Assembly: GCF_000335475.2 (NCBI RefSeq)
Contig: NZ_ANAH02000066.1
Coordinates: 620,001-684,000 of the forward strand
Direction of reading: 5' to 3'
Source of the DNA: Cystobacter fuscus DSM 2262
Lineage (GTDB): Bacteria > Myxococcota > Myxococcia > Myxococcales > Myxococcaceae
DNA: 64,000 nucleotides
Of this stretch, positions 12,138 through 20,289 are shown in pieces; position 1 is the stretch's first letter, and each line of letters opens with the position of its first letter. The position numbers and the translations under genes were made by a program. The notes under the pieces were generated by a model. The model was not told the origin of the DNA and searched no databases. It saw nothing but the letters and a program-made list of their open reading frames with translations.

Positions 12138-12725
12138 TCAGAAGGAGAAGGCGAAGGCCCGGGTGGTGACGCGGGGCGCCTCGCGGCCACCCGTGACGTC
12201 CGCCACGAGCACCGCGCGCTTGCGCGTCTCCTCGACGATGCGGCCGCCGCCCGCCTTCTGGTAGGCGTCGATGCCCTGGATGATGTGCGAGGCGAGCAGT
12301 CCCAGGCCGCCCAGGCCCCAGAACCAGGGCACCACGAGCGCGCTCAGCACGCTGCCCACCACGATGAGGGCCACGTCGATGACCAGGAAGAGGATGAAGC
12401 CGCCGCTGTCACCGGCGATGAGGTGACCCGTGCCGAAGCCGACGAGCAGACCCAGCACGAGCGCGAGCACGGGCTCGGTGCCGGAGCTCACCGCGCCACC
12501 GGTGTCCAGGGGCAGCATGGGGCCGTCCATCAGCGCCAGCCGCTGGGCGTCCGTGAGGCGCAGGGCGGGCGTCTGGGAAGGCTTGAAGGTGGCCGCCAGC
12601 TCCACGCCCTCCAGCAGCCGGGCATGACGACCCTGGGCGCTCTGGGCGAAGGAGATCGAGGGATCCGCGGAGGACTCCACGGGGGTGACGGCCAACAGGG
12701 AAGCAACCAACAGTGAGACGAACAT
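12138..12725 (-). CDS. Unknown membrane protein with signal peptide
   Basis: 195 residues. It starts with a cleavable signal-like segment (MFVSLLVASLLAVTPVESSA). Two to three transmembrane helices lie around residues 88-105, 108-128 and 132-150 (FILFLVIDVALIVVGSVLSA), followed by a short soluble tail with DAYQKAGGGRIVEETRKR. No family is recognised. It is cotranscribed with the downstream lipoprotein gene (15-base gap), so the two may act together at the envelope. Confidence 0.7.
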   Translation of the reverse strand: MFVSLLVASLLAVTPVESSADPSISFAQSAQGRHARLLEGVELAATFKPSQTPALRLTDAQRLALMDGPMLPLDTGGAVSSGTEPVLALVLGLLVGFGTGHLIAGDSGGFILFLVIDVALIVVGSVLSALVVPWFWGLGGLGLLASHIIQGIDAYQKAGGGRIVEETRKRAVLVADVTGGREAPRVTTRAFAFSF

Positions 12726-12770
12726 GAAGAGCGACCTCGGTTGGACTGCGGTGAGGACGCCCTCCTTACC

Positions 12771-12971
12771 TCAATGGCCGGAACTCAACGATGCATTGTC
12801 GTCTGTCCGTGAGCGCTGCTCTCCACAACCCTTCACCGGTGGACAGATGGGTCCGCGGCCGTCGGGGTCCGGCACCAGCAGGAAACGGCCCAGACCACGG
12901 GCATCGGTCAACTCGGGATGGCCACAGAGCACGCAGCGGCGGGGTGGACGCTTGGAGGGAGGAAAGGGCAC
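12771..12971 (-). CDS. Possible small zinc-binding protein
   Basis: A GTG-started frame of 66 residues with a striking cysteine pattern: RRCVLCGHPEL near residue 13 and GRGPICPPVKGCGEQ near residue 45, that is CxxC plus CxxxxxC, a plausible zinc site. It lies 48 bases downstream of fmdB, itself a zinc-ribbon protein, on the same strand. The ribosome binding site is weak, so start and reality are uncertain, but conserved-looking spaced Cys/Gly residues argue against a random frame. Confidence 0.45.
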   Translation of the reverse strand: MPFPPSKRPPRRCVLCGHPELTDARGLGRFLLVPDPDGRGPICPPVKGCGEQRSRTDDNASLSSGH

Positions 12972-13019
12972 GAGGCCCAGTTTCCCCCCGCTCCCGGGGG
13001 CTCGCGACTTTTCCGCCCC

Positions 13020-13376
13020 TCAGCTGCTCTTGGCCGCCACGGGCGTGCTGGGCGCGCTGCTGGTGCTCGAGGACGACGAGCCGCCCGACGACGTGCTCGC
13101 GGAGGAGGAGGAGCTGTCGCTCGAGGACGCGCTGCTGGACGAGGACGAGCTGCTGCTGCTGCTCGACGAGGACGAGCCGCCGTCCTTCTTCGTGGAGCCG
13201 TAGAGGTCGGCGTACCAGCCCCCGCCCTTGAGGACGAAGCTGGTGCGGCTGACGACGCGGCTGAGCGAGTTCTGGGTGCCACAGGCCGAGCACTTCTCGG
13301 GCGTCGGATCGCTGACCTTCTGCAGCACGTCGATCGTCTTTCCACAGGAACCGCAGGCGTATTCGTAGATGGGCAT
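13020..13376 (-). CDS. FmdB-family zinc ribbon protein with poly-Ser tail
   Basis: 118 residues. The first 50 residues are the FmdB/regulatory zinc ribbon: MPIYEYACGSCGK, a second CxxC in KCSACG, then SRVVSRTSFVLKGGGWYADLY. This family is often annotated as a regulator but is biochemically unknown. The remaining half is almost only serine with some Ala, Gly, Thr and Asp, including an uninterrupted run of 15 serines. The tail is probably disordered and its codons form a trinucleotide-like repeat that could vary in length. Confidence 0.85.
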   Translation of the reverse strand: MPIYEYACGSCGKTIDVLQKVSDPTPEKCSACGTQNSLSRVVSRTSFVLKGGGWYADLYGSTKKDGGSSSSSSSSSSSSSSSASSSDSSSSSASTSSGGSSSSSTSSAPSTPVAAKSS

Positions 13377-13390
13377 TGACGGGCCTCTTT

Positions 13391-14605
13391 CTAGGTCGTG
13401 GAGGGAGGAGTGGAATCCGGCGTCCGCTTGCGCAGCGCCTCGGCCACGCCCAGGCGCTCGAGTGCGCGGAGCACCAGCTCGGACGGGGCCCCATGCTTGC
13501 GTCCCACCGTCTCCGCGAGCGCGGTGAGCGACGGGGCCTCCGGGAGATCATCACGCACGAGGAGCTCCAGCTCCCGGCGCAGCATGTCCGTGAAGCGCTT
13601 CTTGATGCCCAGGTCGAGCAGGTACTTCTCGCGCCCGAGCAGATCCAGCTTCTGGGTGAGGTTGCGCGCGGTGAGCGCCTCGCGGCGGAAGCGCTCGCGC
13701 ACCTCCTCGACTTCCTTGGCGATGCCGCCGCGGTTCTCCACGAGCTTGAGCTCGGAGGGGCTCAGCCCCAGCGCCCAGCCCACCCGGCCCGAGGCGCCCC
13801 GGTGCTCGGTGAAGGCGGACAGCAGGGACGTCTGCTCGCGGCGCTTGAGGGCCTCCAGGAGCCCGTGCGCCTTGAGCGCGCCCTCCACCTCGTCCAGCGT
13901 CAGATCTCCGCGCGCGCCGTTGTACTGCTGTTCCAGGTTGCGCAGCAGGGCGAAGCGGTGCTCGCTCGCCTCCACCAGCGCCTCCAGCGCGTCCTTGCCG
14001 GCGGGGCGCAGCAGCTCCTGGTAGCCCGTCTTGGGGGCCTCCAGGCGGGTGAAGCGGCCGCGGGGCTTGGGCAGATCCCTCTTGAGGAAGCTGGGGGCCT
14101 CCTGCTCGTCGGCCTCGGGGGGAAGGGACTCGGCGGCCGGGCGCTTGCGCGGAGCGATGCGCGACTGCACCGTCTCCCCGGCGGAGGCGGGGGCCACCTC
14201 GGGCCGGGCGGGCACGGGCGCCGGCACCGGACGCGAGGGAGGGAGGGCGAACGAGGGGACCTCGGGGGTGGGAGGGGGCGCGGGGGGCCGCTTCTCCTCG
14301 TGCACCCGGGCCAACTCGCGCACCACGTCGTAGTAGCCGCAGCCTTGCCGCGTCGCGGCGAGCTCGGGGGCGGTGCCCTGGAGGACATCGATCACGGCGA
14401 AAGGCCCGAGGGGCGTGGCCCCGGGCTCGGCATCCGTCAAGGAACGGACGCGGAAGTCGTCCGACTCGGCCAGCAAGGCGAGCGCCTCACGGACCTCGGT
14501 GGGGGTTGCAGGCGAATGGGCTCGCCGGCAGTAGTCGGAGACGGCCACCGCCACGGGGGTGGGCACGTCATCGGGTTGCCGTTGTCTCTGCCAGGGACGG
14601 TTCAT
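13391..14605 (-). CDS. Unknown protein with HTH-like ends and a Pro-rich linker
   Basis: 404 residues, soluble. The N-terminal 110 residues (VSDYCRRAHSPATPTEVREALALLAESDDFRVR) look like a winged-helix-type domain. A Pro/Ala-rich linker covers about 115-200. The C-terminal 200 residues are helical, with coiled-coil character (REALTARNLTQKLDLLGREK) and a final segment SLTALAETVGRKHGAPSELV resembling a helix-turn-helix. It ends 14 bases before fmdB and is divergent from fur. Function unknown; a DNA-associated role is only suggested by the helices. The start at 14605 lacks a good ribosome binding site. Confidence 0.6.
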   Translation of the reverse strand: MNRPWQRQRQPDDVPTPVAVAVSDYCRRAHSPATPTEVREALALLAESDDFRVRSLTDAEPGATPLGPFAVIDVLQGTAPELAATRQGCGYYDVVRELARVHEEKRPPAPPPTPEVPSFALPPSRPVPAPVPARPEVAPASAGETVQSRIAPRKRPAAESLPPEADEQEAPSFLKRDLPKPRGRFTRLEAPKTGYQELLRPAGKDALEALVEASEHRFALLRNLEQQYNGARGDLTLDEVEGALKAHGLLEALKRREQTSLLSAFTEHRGASGRVGWALGLSPSELKLVENRGGIAKEVEEVRERFRREALTARNLTQKLDLLGREKYLLDLGIKKRFTDMLRRELELLVRDDLPEAPSLTALAETVGRKHGAPSELVLRALERLGVAEALRKRTPDSTPPSTT

Positions 14606-14818
14606 GAAAATCGCGGAAAAATGCTCGTTTACGAGGCCGGGTGCCTCTATCTTCGCTGGCGGACGGGTGTCAATGAATCCGGCGGACGCCAATCTAAACA
14701 GTCCGTGGATGTTGCAAGTCGGTACTACACCTGAGCAGAAGGGAGTGCATCCCGCACATACGGGTGCACACCTTGTGACCCATGAGGGCCGCGTGGTGGC
14801 TCGGGAGGCAGGCGAGCT

Positions 14819-15274
14819 TTGAACCGGAATATGGACGAGGTGCTTCAGCACTACATGGCGCAGCACGGGCTGAAAAGCACCCGTCAGCGCAGCCTCATCA
14901 TCGACACCTTCTTCTCGGTGGGGGGGCACCTGTCCGTCGAGGAGTTGTGGAACAAGGTCCGAGAACAGGACATCAAGGTGTCCGTGGCCACGGTCTACCG
15001 GACGATGAAACTGCTCGGGGAGTGTGGGCTGGCCCATGCGCGCAACTTCGGCGACGGGCAGACGCGCTACGAGGCGGCCGCGGGACGTCACCACCACGAT
15101 CATCTCATCTGCACCCACTGCGGCACCATCGTCGAGTTCGAGGATGATCGCATCGAGCAGATGCAGGACGGCGTGGCGCGCAAGCACGGCTTCACGGTGA
15201 CGTCGCACAAGATGGAGCTGTACGGGCTGTGCCGGAACTGCCAGCGCGGCGGCAAGGCCAAGAGCGAGGCATGA
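14819..15274 (+). CDS. fur: Fur/PerR-family metalloregulator
   Basis: 151 residues. N-terminal winged helix (HGLKSTRQRSLIIDTF ... VSVATVYRTMKLL) and C-terminal dimerisation domain with the metal motif HHHDHLICTHCGTIVEF and a second CRNC pair, so the structural Cys4 zinc site is complete. It represses iron-, zinc- or peroxide-related genes; which metal is not decidable here. The start is probably TTG at 14819, because the GGGAGG lies 11 bases upstream of it and is too far from the in-frame ATG at 14831. Its stop overlaps the next gene (ATGA). Confidence 0.92.
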   Translation: MNRNMDEVLQHYMAQHGLKSTRQRSLIIDTFFSVGGHLSVEELWNKVREQDIKVSVATVYRTMKLLGECGLAHARNFGDGQTRYEAAAGRHHHDHLICTHCGTIVEFEDDRIEQMQDGVARKHGFTVTSHKMELYGLCRNCQRGGKAKSEA

Positions 15275-15795
15275 GGCGCATGGGCCGGGCCTTGGGAGTC
15301 GCCCTGGTGCTCGCCCTGGCCGGCTGTCACCACGCCCCCCAGGAGCCGCTGCCCGGACAGGCGGCTACTTCCCCCTACCTGCGCGCGCTGTGGCTGCCCG
15401 CGGTGGGGCCGGCGCCCTGGAACTGGCGCACCCTGCCGGGGAAGGTGGTCCTGGTGTCCTTCTTCGCCTCGTGGAGCTTCCCCTCCCTGGCCCAGTTGCC
15501 CACGTTGCAGGCGCTCCAGAAGGAGCACGGCGCCCAGGGCTTCCAGGTGGTGCTGGTGGGGTTGGATCTCGACGGGGCCCTCACCCTGGCGCCCTTCGCC
15601 GAGCAGTACGCGCTCGAGTTCCCGGTGCTGGTGTCCGACACGGCCCTGCAGCAGGGCCAGAGCGCCTTCGGGCTCATCCCCGCGCTGCCCGCCACCTTCC
15701 TCCTGGACAGGCAGGGGCAGGTGGCCGGCGCCTGGCAGGGGATGGCCGGCCATGGGGCCCTGTCCGAGGCGGTCCAGGCGCTGCTGAAGCGCTGA
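15271..15795 (+). CDS. TlpA/thioredoxin-fold lipoprotein lacking the redox cysteines
   Basis: 174 residues. Lipoprotein signal MRRMGRALGVALVLALAGC (Cys 19). The mature domain follows the TlpA/ResA pattern: GKVVLVSFFASWSFPSLAQL, a long helix, VVLVGLDLDG, and the cis-Pro loop LPATFLLDRQGQV. Where the family has WCxPC, this protein has WSFPS, and it has no other cysteine in the mature part, so it cannot do thiol exchange. It may be a chaperone-like or heme/metal-binding descendant. It is translationally coupled to fur (ATGA overlap). Confidence 0.85.
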   Translation: MRRMGRALGVALVLALAGCHHAPQEPLPGQAATSPYLRALWLPAVGPAPWNWRTLPGKVVLVSFFASWSFPSLAQLPTLQALQKEHGAQGFQVVLVGLDLDGALTLAPFAEQYALEFPVLVSDTALQQGQSAFGLIPALPATFLLDRQGQVAGAWQGMAGHGALSEAVQALLKR

Positions 15796-15807
15796 GGCCC
15801 CGGGACT

Positions 15808-17634
15808 TCACTCCACCGGCTCGCCCGTCTTCTGGGTGTACCAGCCCTGGGGATTCATCAGATGGAGCGAGGCCGTGGCGCCCACCTCCACGCCCACGGG
15901 CAGGACGCCGAGCTTCACCAACATCAGCGCGCTCGGCACGCCGCCCGTGCTCGACACCCGGCCCCGCACGTCGAGTCCCTGGCCCCGGGCGCGCAGCGCT
16001 TCCACCTTCGCGCCCGCCTCGCCGAGCGAGAGCGTGCCGGACAACTCCAGGTCCTTCGCCTCGAGCAGGGGAGACAGGAGGCGGGGCAGCACGCCCTGGT
16101 GGGTGAGCAGGGCGATGAACGGAACGGCGTTGGAGAAGCGCCCCGTGAAGCGGCCCTGGAAGGAGGGTGGGGACAGGGTGAGCGTGGCCTCGGGGAAGGC
16201 GAGGGTGCCGTCCCAGCCGCGCGCGTCGTCCCCGCCGGTGCGCACGGTGACCTCCTCGAGCCGCAACTGACTGCCGTCGAGCACCACCGCGTCGCGCTGG
16301 AAGGCCAGCTTGTAGGCATCCACGTCCAGCAGGACACGTCCGCCCAGGGTCGCGCCTCCCCAGTGGGCCCGGAGCCCCTCGGTGCTCAGCGACACGTGGG
16401 CCTCGCCTCGTCCCTTCTCGGGGCTGGCATGCGAGGTGGCCTCCAGCAGCGCCCGCCCGGACTCCACCTGGAACGACGGGCCGATCCATCCGTTGAGCAG
16501 CCTCAACTCCACGGGCTCGCTGCGCGCCGCCTGCACCTGGAGGTGCACGTCCGGCAGGGCCGAGCCCAGGCGCGGAGGCCGGGCGCTCATCAGCAGGGCC
16601 ACCTCGGGGATGCCCACCGCCGGGCCCTGTCCTCCCTCCAGCCGCGCGGGCCCCAGGGTGAGCTTGAAGCCCAGCCGCTGCTCGCCGTCCTCCCGCGTGT
16701 AGATGTCCGAGGCGAAGCGCCACGGGGCCTTCAACACCAGGGGCCCCACCGGCAACTGGAGCGGCGCGCCCGCTCCTTTCAGCGAGGTGCCCGCCGCCAC
16801 CCGGCCCTCCTTCACGTGCAGGTCCACCTCCACCCGGCCCGCGCCTCCGCTCATGTGCAGATCGGCCAGTCGCGGCACCAGCCGCCGGAACGCGCTCGCC
16901 GACGGCACCCGGGCGGTGAGCTGGAGCCGTCCCTCGGTCAGGCCGGTGATGATGTCGAGCCCCTCGGGCTCCTGGCGCCGCACCTCGAGTGTGGCGCCCG
17001 CCGTGCCCCCCTCCACGTGCGCCACCGTGTCCTGATCGATGGACAGCTCGCCGGGCCCGAGCGACACCCGGGCATCCTCCATGAGGATGCGCTCGCCGGG
17101 TTGGAGATCCAGGTTGCCCGACACCTCCGTGATGCCGGTGAGCCGGGCGCCGTTCCACGCGAACTCGTGCACTCCGTGCACCCGCACGTCCTTCAGGTGG
17201 ATGCGCCAGGGATCCTTCTCGCGCGGGGGTGGAGGTGGGGGCGGCTCGCCCTTCTTCGGGGTGACGGTGTGGATGTGGGCGCGCAGTCCCCGGACGTCGA
17301 CGGACACCGTCTCGAAGCGCCGCAGGAGCAGCCCGGTGAGCGACACGTCCACCCAGACCCGATCGATGTCGAGCCGCCAGGCGGCGTTGTTGGGTTCCTC
17401 GCGGCGCAGGGAGAAGTCACGCAGGTGGACGCGCCCGGGCACGAAGGACCAGGCCTGGCGCCAGCGCAGCTCGGTGCGGGGGATGAGGCGGTTGAGCAGT
17501 CCGGCCAGCCCACCCGTGGCGAGCAGGGCGTTGACGAGCACCTGGAAGAGCAGCAGCGCGCCCACGAGGACGAGGAGCACGCGGCGCCACCGGACCTTCT
17601 GGCGGGGGAGGGACACGGGGAGCAAGGTCGGCAT
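15808..17634 (-). CDS. AsmA/DUF748-like envelope protein
   Basis: 608 residues. One N-terminal transmembrane anchor (RRVLLVLVGALLLFQVLVNALL, about residues 18-38), then a long beta-rich periplasmic region with repeated short strands of the type LRLEEVTVRTGG and VLDGSQ, as in AsmA-like, YhdP-type and DUF748 proteins thought to move or organise outer-membrane lipids. A Pro-run (GEPPPPPPPREK, around 127) interrupts the first domain. It ends 12 bases from the convergent TlpA-like gene. Precise subfamily is not certain. Confidence 0.7.
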   Translation of the reverse strand: MPTLLPVSLPRQKVRWRRVLLVLVGALLLFQVLVNALLATGGLAGLLNRLIPRTELRWRQAWSFVPGRVHLRDFSLRREEPNNAAWRLDIDRVWVDVSLTGLLLRRFETVSVDVRGLRAHIHTVTPKKGEPPPPPPPREKDPWRIHLKDVRVHGVHEFAWNGARLTGITEVSGNLDLQPGERILMEDARVSLGPGELSIDQDTVAHVEGGTAGATLEVRRQEPEGLDIITGLTEGRLQLTARVPSASAFRRLVPRLADLHMSGGAGRVEVDLHVKEGRVAAGTSLKGAGAPLQLPVGPLVLKAPWRFASDIYTREDGEQRLGFKLTLGPARLEGGQGPAVGIPEVALLMSARPPRLGSALPDVHLQVQAARSEPVELRLLNGWIGPSFQVESGRALLEATSHASPEKGRGEAHVSLSTEGLRAHWGGATLGGRVLLDVDAYKLAFQRDAVVLDGSQLRLEEVTVRTGGDDARGWDGTLAFPEATLTLSPPSFQGRFTGRFSNAVPFIALLTHQGVLPRLLSPLLEAKDLELSGTLSLGEAGAKVEALRARGQGLDVRGRVSSTGGVPSALMLVKLGVLPVGVEVGATASLHLMNPQGWYTQKTGEPVE

Positions 17635-17793
17635 CTGGCGCGTGAACGGGAAGCGTCATGCTGGCAGGACGGGGGAGCACAAGCCCGCCGCATGTGCGCG
17701 GAGTGTCCTCGGGGAGAAAGAGCGCGGGGCGCGCTACAGCCCTGGAGCGGATTTCTTGCCGGAGGGGTCGCCACTGGTACCTTCCGCGCACTC

Positions 17794-18069
17794 ATGACGG
17801 TGCGGCGAAAGCTCCTGGCGGTGGCGGCGTGCGTGGCCGCGCTCCTGACCGTGGTCTCGGCGGCGGATGCGAAGGGTTTTCGCCGCTACCTGAGCCTGCG
17901 CCAGGACGTGGAGGCCATCCACCAGCGCAACCAGGCCATCACCGCGCAGAACGAGGCCCTTCGGCGCGAGATCAACGCGCTGCGCACCGATCCCTCCGCC
18001 CTCGAGCGCGCCGCGCGCGAGGAGCTGGGCTACATCAAACCTGGCGAGATCGTCTTTCACCTGGAGTAA
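17794..18069 (+). CDS. FtsB/DivIC-type septum protein
   Basis: 91 residues. One N-terminal membrane helix (LLAVAACVAALLTVVSA) followed by a coiled coil (YLSLRQDVEAIHQRNQAI ... EALRREINALRTDP) and the family ending PSALERAAREELGYIKPGEI. FtsB-like proteins form the FtsQLB complex that activates septal wall synthesis. It is followed after 4 bases by the GGDEF gene, whose ribosome site lies within its last codons, so the two are one operon. Confidence 0.85.
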   Translation: MTVRRKLLAVAACVAALLTVVSAADAKGFRRYLSLRQDVEAIHQRNQAITAQNEALRREINALRTDPSALERAAREELGYIKPGEIVFHLE

Positions 18070-18073
18070 CACC

Positions 18074-20239
18074 ATGACCTCGCACCCGGCACTCTCCGCT
18101 GTCCTCAAGTTGCCGCGCCTGGCGGTGCGGGCCGTGCCCATCGGGGCGGTGCTGGCCACGTTCGTCCACCTGGCGCGCGGGGGCTTCCGGAGCCTGTACT
18201 CCCTGGGCTGGGACGAGGCCGGGCTCGTGCTCTTCCTGCTGGCCGGACTCGGGGTCATCGGCTGGCGGCGCTTCACCCGCGACGCCGTGGGCGCGCCGCT
18301 CTTCCTCCAGGACGACCTGGAGCTGGGCGCGGTGTTCCTCGCCTCGGCCTACATCGTGGTGGCCATCGCCGGCGGCGAGCTCTTCCCGCTCGTCTATCTG
18401 CTCATGGCGTGCCTCGTCGCCTTCCTGCCGCACCGCGCCAGCCTCGCGCTGGTGGCCGTGGCGCTCGCGTTCGACGCGCTGCTCACCCTGGGCGGCCCCG
18501 CGCGCGGTGGCCTGTCCTCCTTCCTCACCCACACGCTCTTCCTGTCGCTCTTCGCCGTCCTCAACCACCTGGTGCTCGCCGCGCGCATCGCCGCCGCGCG
18601 CCGCGCCGAGAACGCCGCGGTGGACAAGCGCATCAAGGAAGTGGAGGAGCGCGCCCGCACCTTCCGCCTCGTCAGCTCCGGCGCCCACGACAACCCTCCC
18701 GACGAGAAGGATCAGGAGAAGTGGCTGGTCGCCTCGGTGAAGGAGATCGAGGGCGCGGTGGGCGCGGCGCTGGAGATCGCCGAGACGGCGCTCAAGACGA
18801 ACACCTGCGCCGCCTTCCTGCTCACCTCGGACGACAAGGGTCTCAAGCTCTACGACTGCCGCAGCGCGAGCGATCACGTGCAGCGCGAGCGCTTCACCGC
18901 GGGCGAGGGCATGCTGGGCGGGGTGCTCAAGCGCCGGGCGCCGGTGCGGATGCACTCGGCGCACGGGCTCAAGGGCATCACCTGGTACGACGGGAGCGCG
19001 CCCACGCTGGGCGCGGTGCTGGCCGTGCCCATCATCGAGGGCGGAGGGCTGGTGCGCGGCGTGCTCGTGGCGGATCGCCTCTCGCACAACCCGTTCTCGG
19101 ATGACGACGAGAAGCTCTTCACCACCATCGCCGCCGAGGTGCTGCGCTCCATCGAGGTGGAGCGGGTGATGTCGTACATCCGCAAGACGCGCGACGAGAA
19201 GGACAGGTTCTTCCGCGCCATCGAGGAGCTCAACCGCGCGGGCAGCCCCGAGCAGGTGTTCCTCGCGGTGCTGGAGAGCGCGCGGCAGCTCGCGGGGCTG
19301 GACTTCAGCGCCGTCACCATCGTGAGCGAGGTGGAGGGCAAGCGCGTGCACAAGGTTGCGCGGATGCTCGGCGTGAGCGCGGCGGGCAAGGCGCTCGAGG
19401 GCCGCATCTTCCCGGACAACAACGGCCTGGTCGCCAACGTGGTGCGCTACGGCGCGCCGCTGCCCGGACGGGACTTGAAGGCCATGGACCGCCAGGTCAT
19501 CTTCGACGAGGAGAGCCAGATTCGAGGGCTCGCGGCGCTGAAGATCTTCCCGCTCACGGCGGGAGACCGGATCCTCGGCACGCTGGTGGCGGGCTCGCGG
19601 CGCAAGACGGCGTTGGACCATGACGTGCTGCGGATGTTGGAGGTCATCGCCATCCAGGCGGCGCAGGCGGTGCTGCGCGCCCAGCTCTACGAGCAGATGG
19701 AGCGCATGGCGACGACGGACGGCATGACGGGCCTGTACAACAATCGCACCTTCCAGGCGAAGGCGGACGAGATGCTGGCGCACTCGCGGCGCTACGGGCG
19801 CAAGTGCTCGCTGGTGCTCACGGACGTGGACCACTTCAAGAGCGTCAACGACACGTACGGCCACCTCACGGGAGACCAGGTGCTCAAGGGCGTGGCGCGC
19901 ATCCTCAAGCAGCAGGCACGCGACACGGACATCGTGGCGCGCTACGGCGGCGAGGAGTTCGCCATCCTCATGCCGGAGACGGACGCCAAGGGCGCCAAGG
20001 TCATCGCCGAGCGCATCCGCGAGGCCATCAAGGCCGAGGTGTTCCAGACGGAGATGGGCCCGCTGAAGGTGACGTTGTCGTTGGGCATCGCGACGGCGCC
20101 GGACCACGGCGTGGACAAGCTGGTGCTGGTGGAGCAGGCGGACCAGTGCCTGTACTACGCCAAGCGCCACGGCCGGAACCAGTCCGTCACCGTGGCCGAG
20201 GCCCAGGGCGGCCGCAAGCTCCAGGCCGCCGAGGGGTAG
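18074..20239 (+). CDS. Membrane-bound GAF-GAF-GGDEF diguanylate cyclase
   Basis: 721 residues. About five transmembrane helices in residues 20-170, a short coiled coil, two GAF-like sensory domains (about 225-370 and 390-550), and a C-terminal GGDEF domain (about 560-710). The active-site signature is intact (ARYGGEEFAIL), and an inhibitory I-site RDTD stands exactly five residues before it. It should make cyclic di-GMP with product inhibition. LTDVDHFKSVNDTYGH is the canonical substrate-binding stretch. Its link to the FtsB-like gene suggests a signal tied to division or envelope state; this is inference. Confidence 0.92.
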   Translation: MTSHPALSAVLKLPRLAVRAVPIGAVLATFVHLARGGFRSLYSLGWDEAGLVLFLLAGLGVIGWRRFTRDAVGAPLFLQDDLELGAVFLASAYIVVAIAGGELFPLVYLLMACLVAFLPHRASLALVAVALAFDALLTLGGPARGGLSSFLTHTLFLSLFAVLNHLVLAARIAAARRAENAAVDKRIKEVEERARTFRLVSSGAHDNPPDEKDQEKWLVASVKEIEGAVGAALEIAETALKTNTCAAFLLTSDDKGLKLYDCRSASDHVQRERFTAGEGMLGGVLKRRAPVRMHSAHGLKGITWYDGSAPTLGAVLAVPIIEGGGLVRGVLVADRLSHNPFSDDDEKLFTTIAAEVLRSIEVERVMSYIRKTRDEKDRFFRAIEELNRAGSPEQVFLAVLESARQLAGLDFSAVTIVSEVEGKRVHKVARMLGVSAAGKALEGRIFPDNNGLVANVVRYGAPLPGRDLKAMDRQVIFDEESQIRGLAALKIFPLTAGDRILGTLVAGSRRKTALDHDVLRMLEVIAIQAAQAVLRAQLYEQMERMATTDGMTGLYNNRTFQAKADEMLAHSRRYGRKCSLVLTDVDHFKSVNDTYGHLTGDQVLKGVARILKQQARDTDIVARYGGEEFAILMPETDAKGAKVIAERIREAIKAEVFQTEMGPLKVTLSLGIATAPDHGVDKLVLVEQADQCLYYAKRHGRNQSVTVAEAQGGRKLQAAEG

Positions 20240-20289
20240 GGCGGGGCGATTCACGGGGAGTGAGGGTTGAGGTATCCTCGGGGATACCC

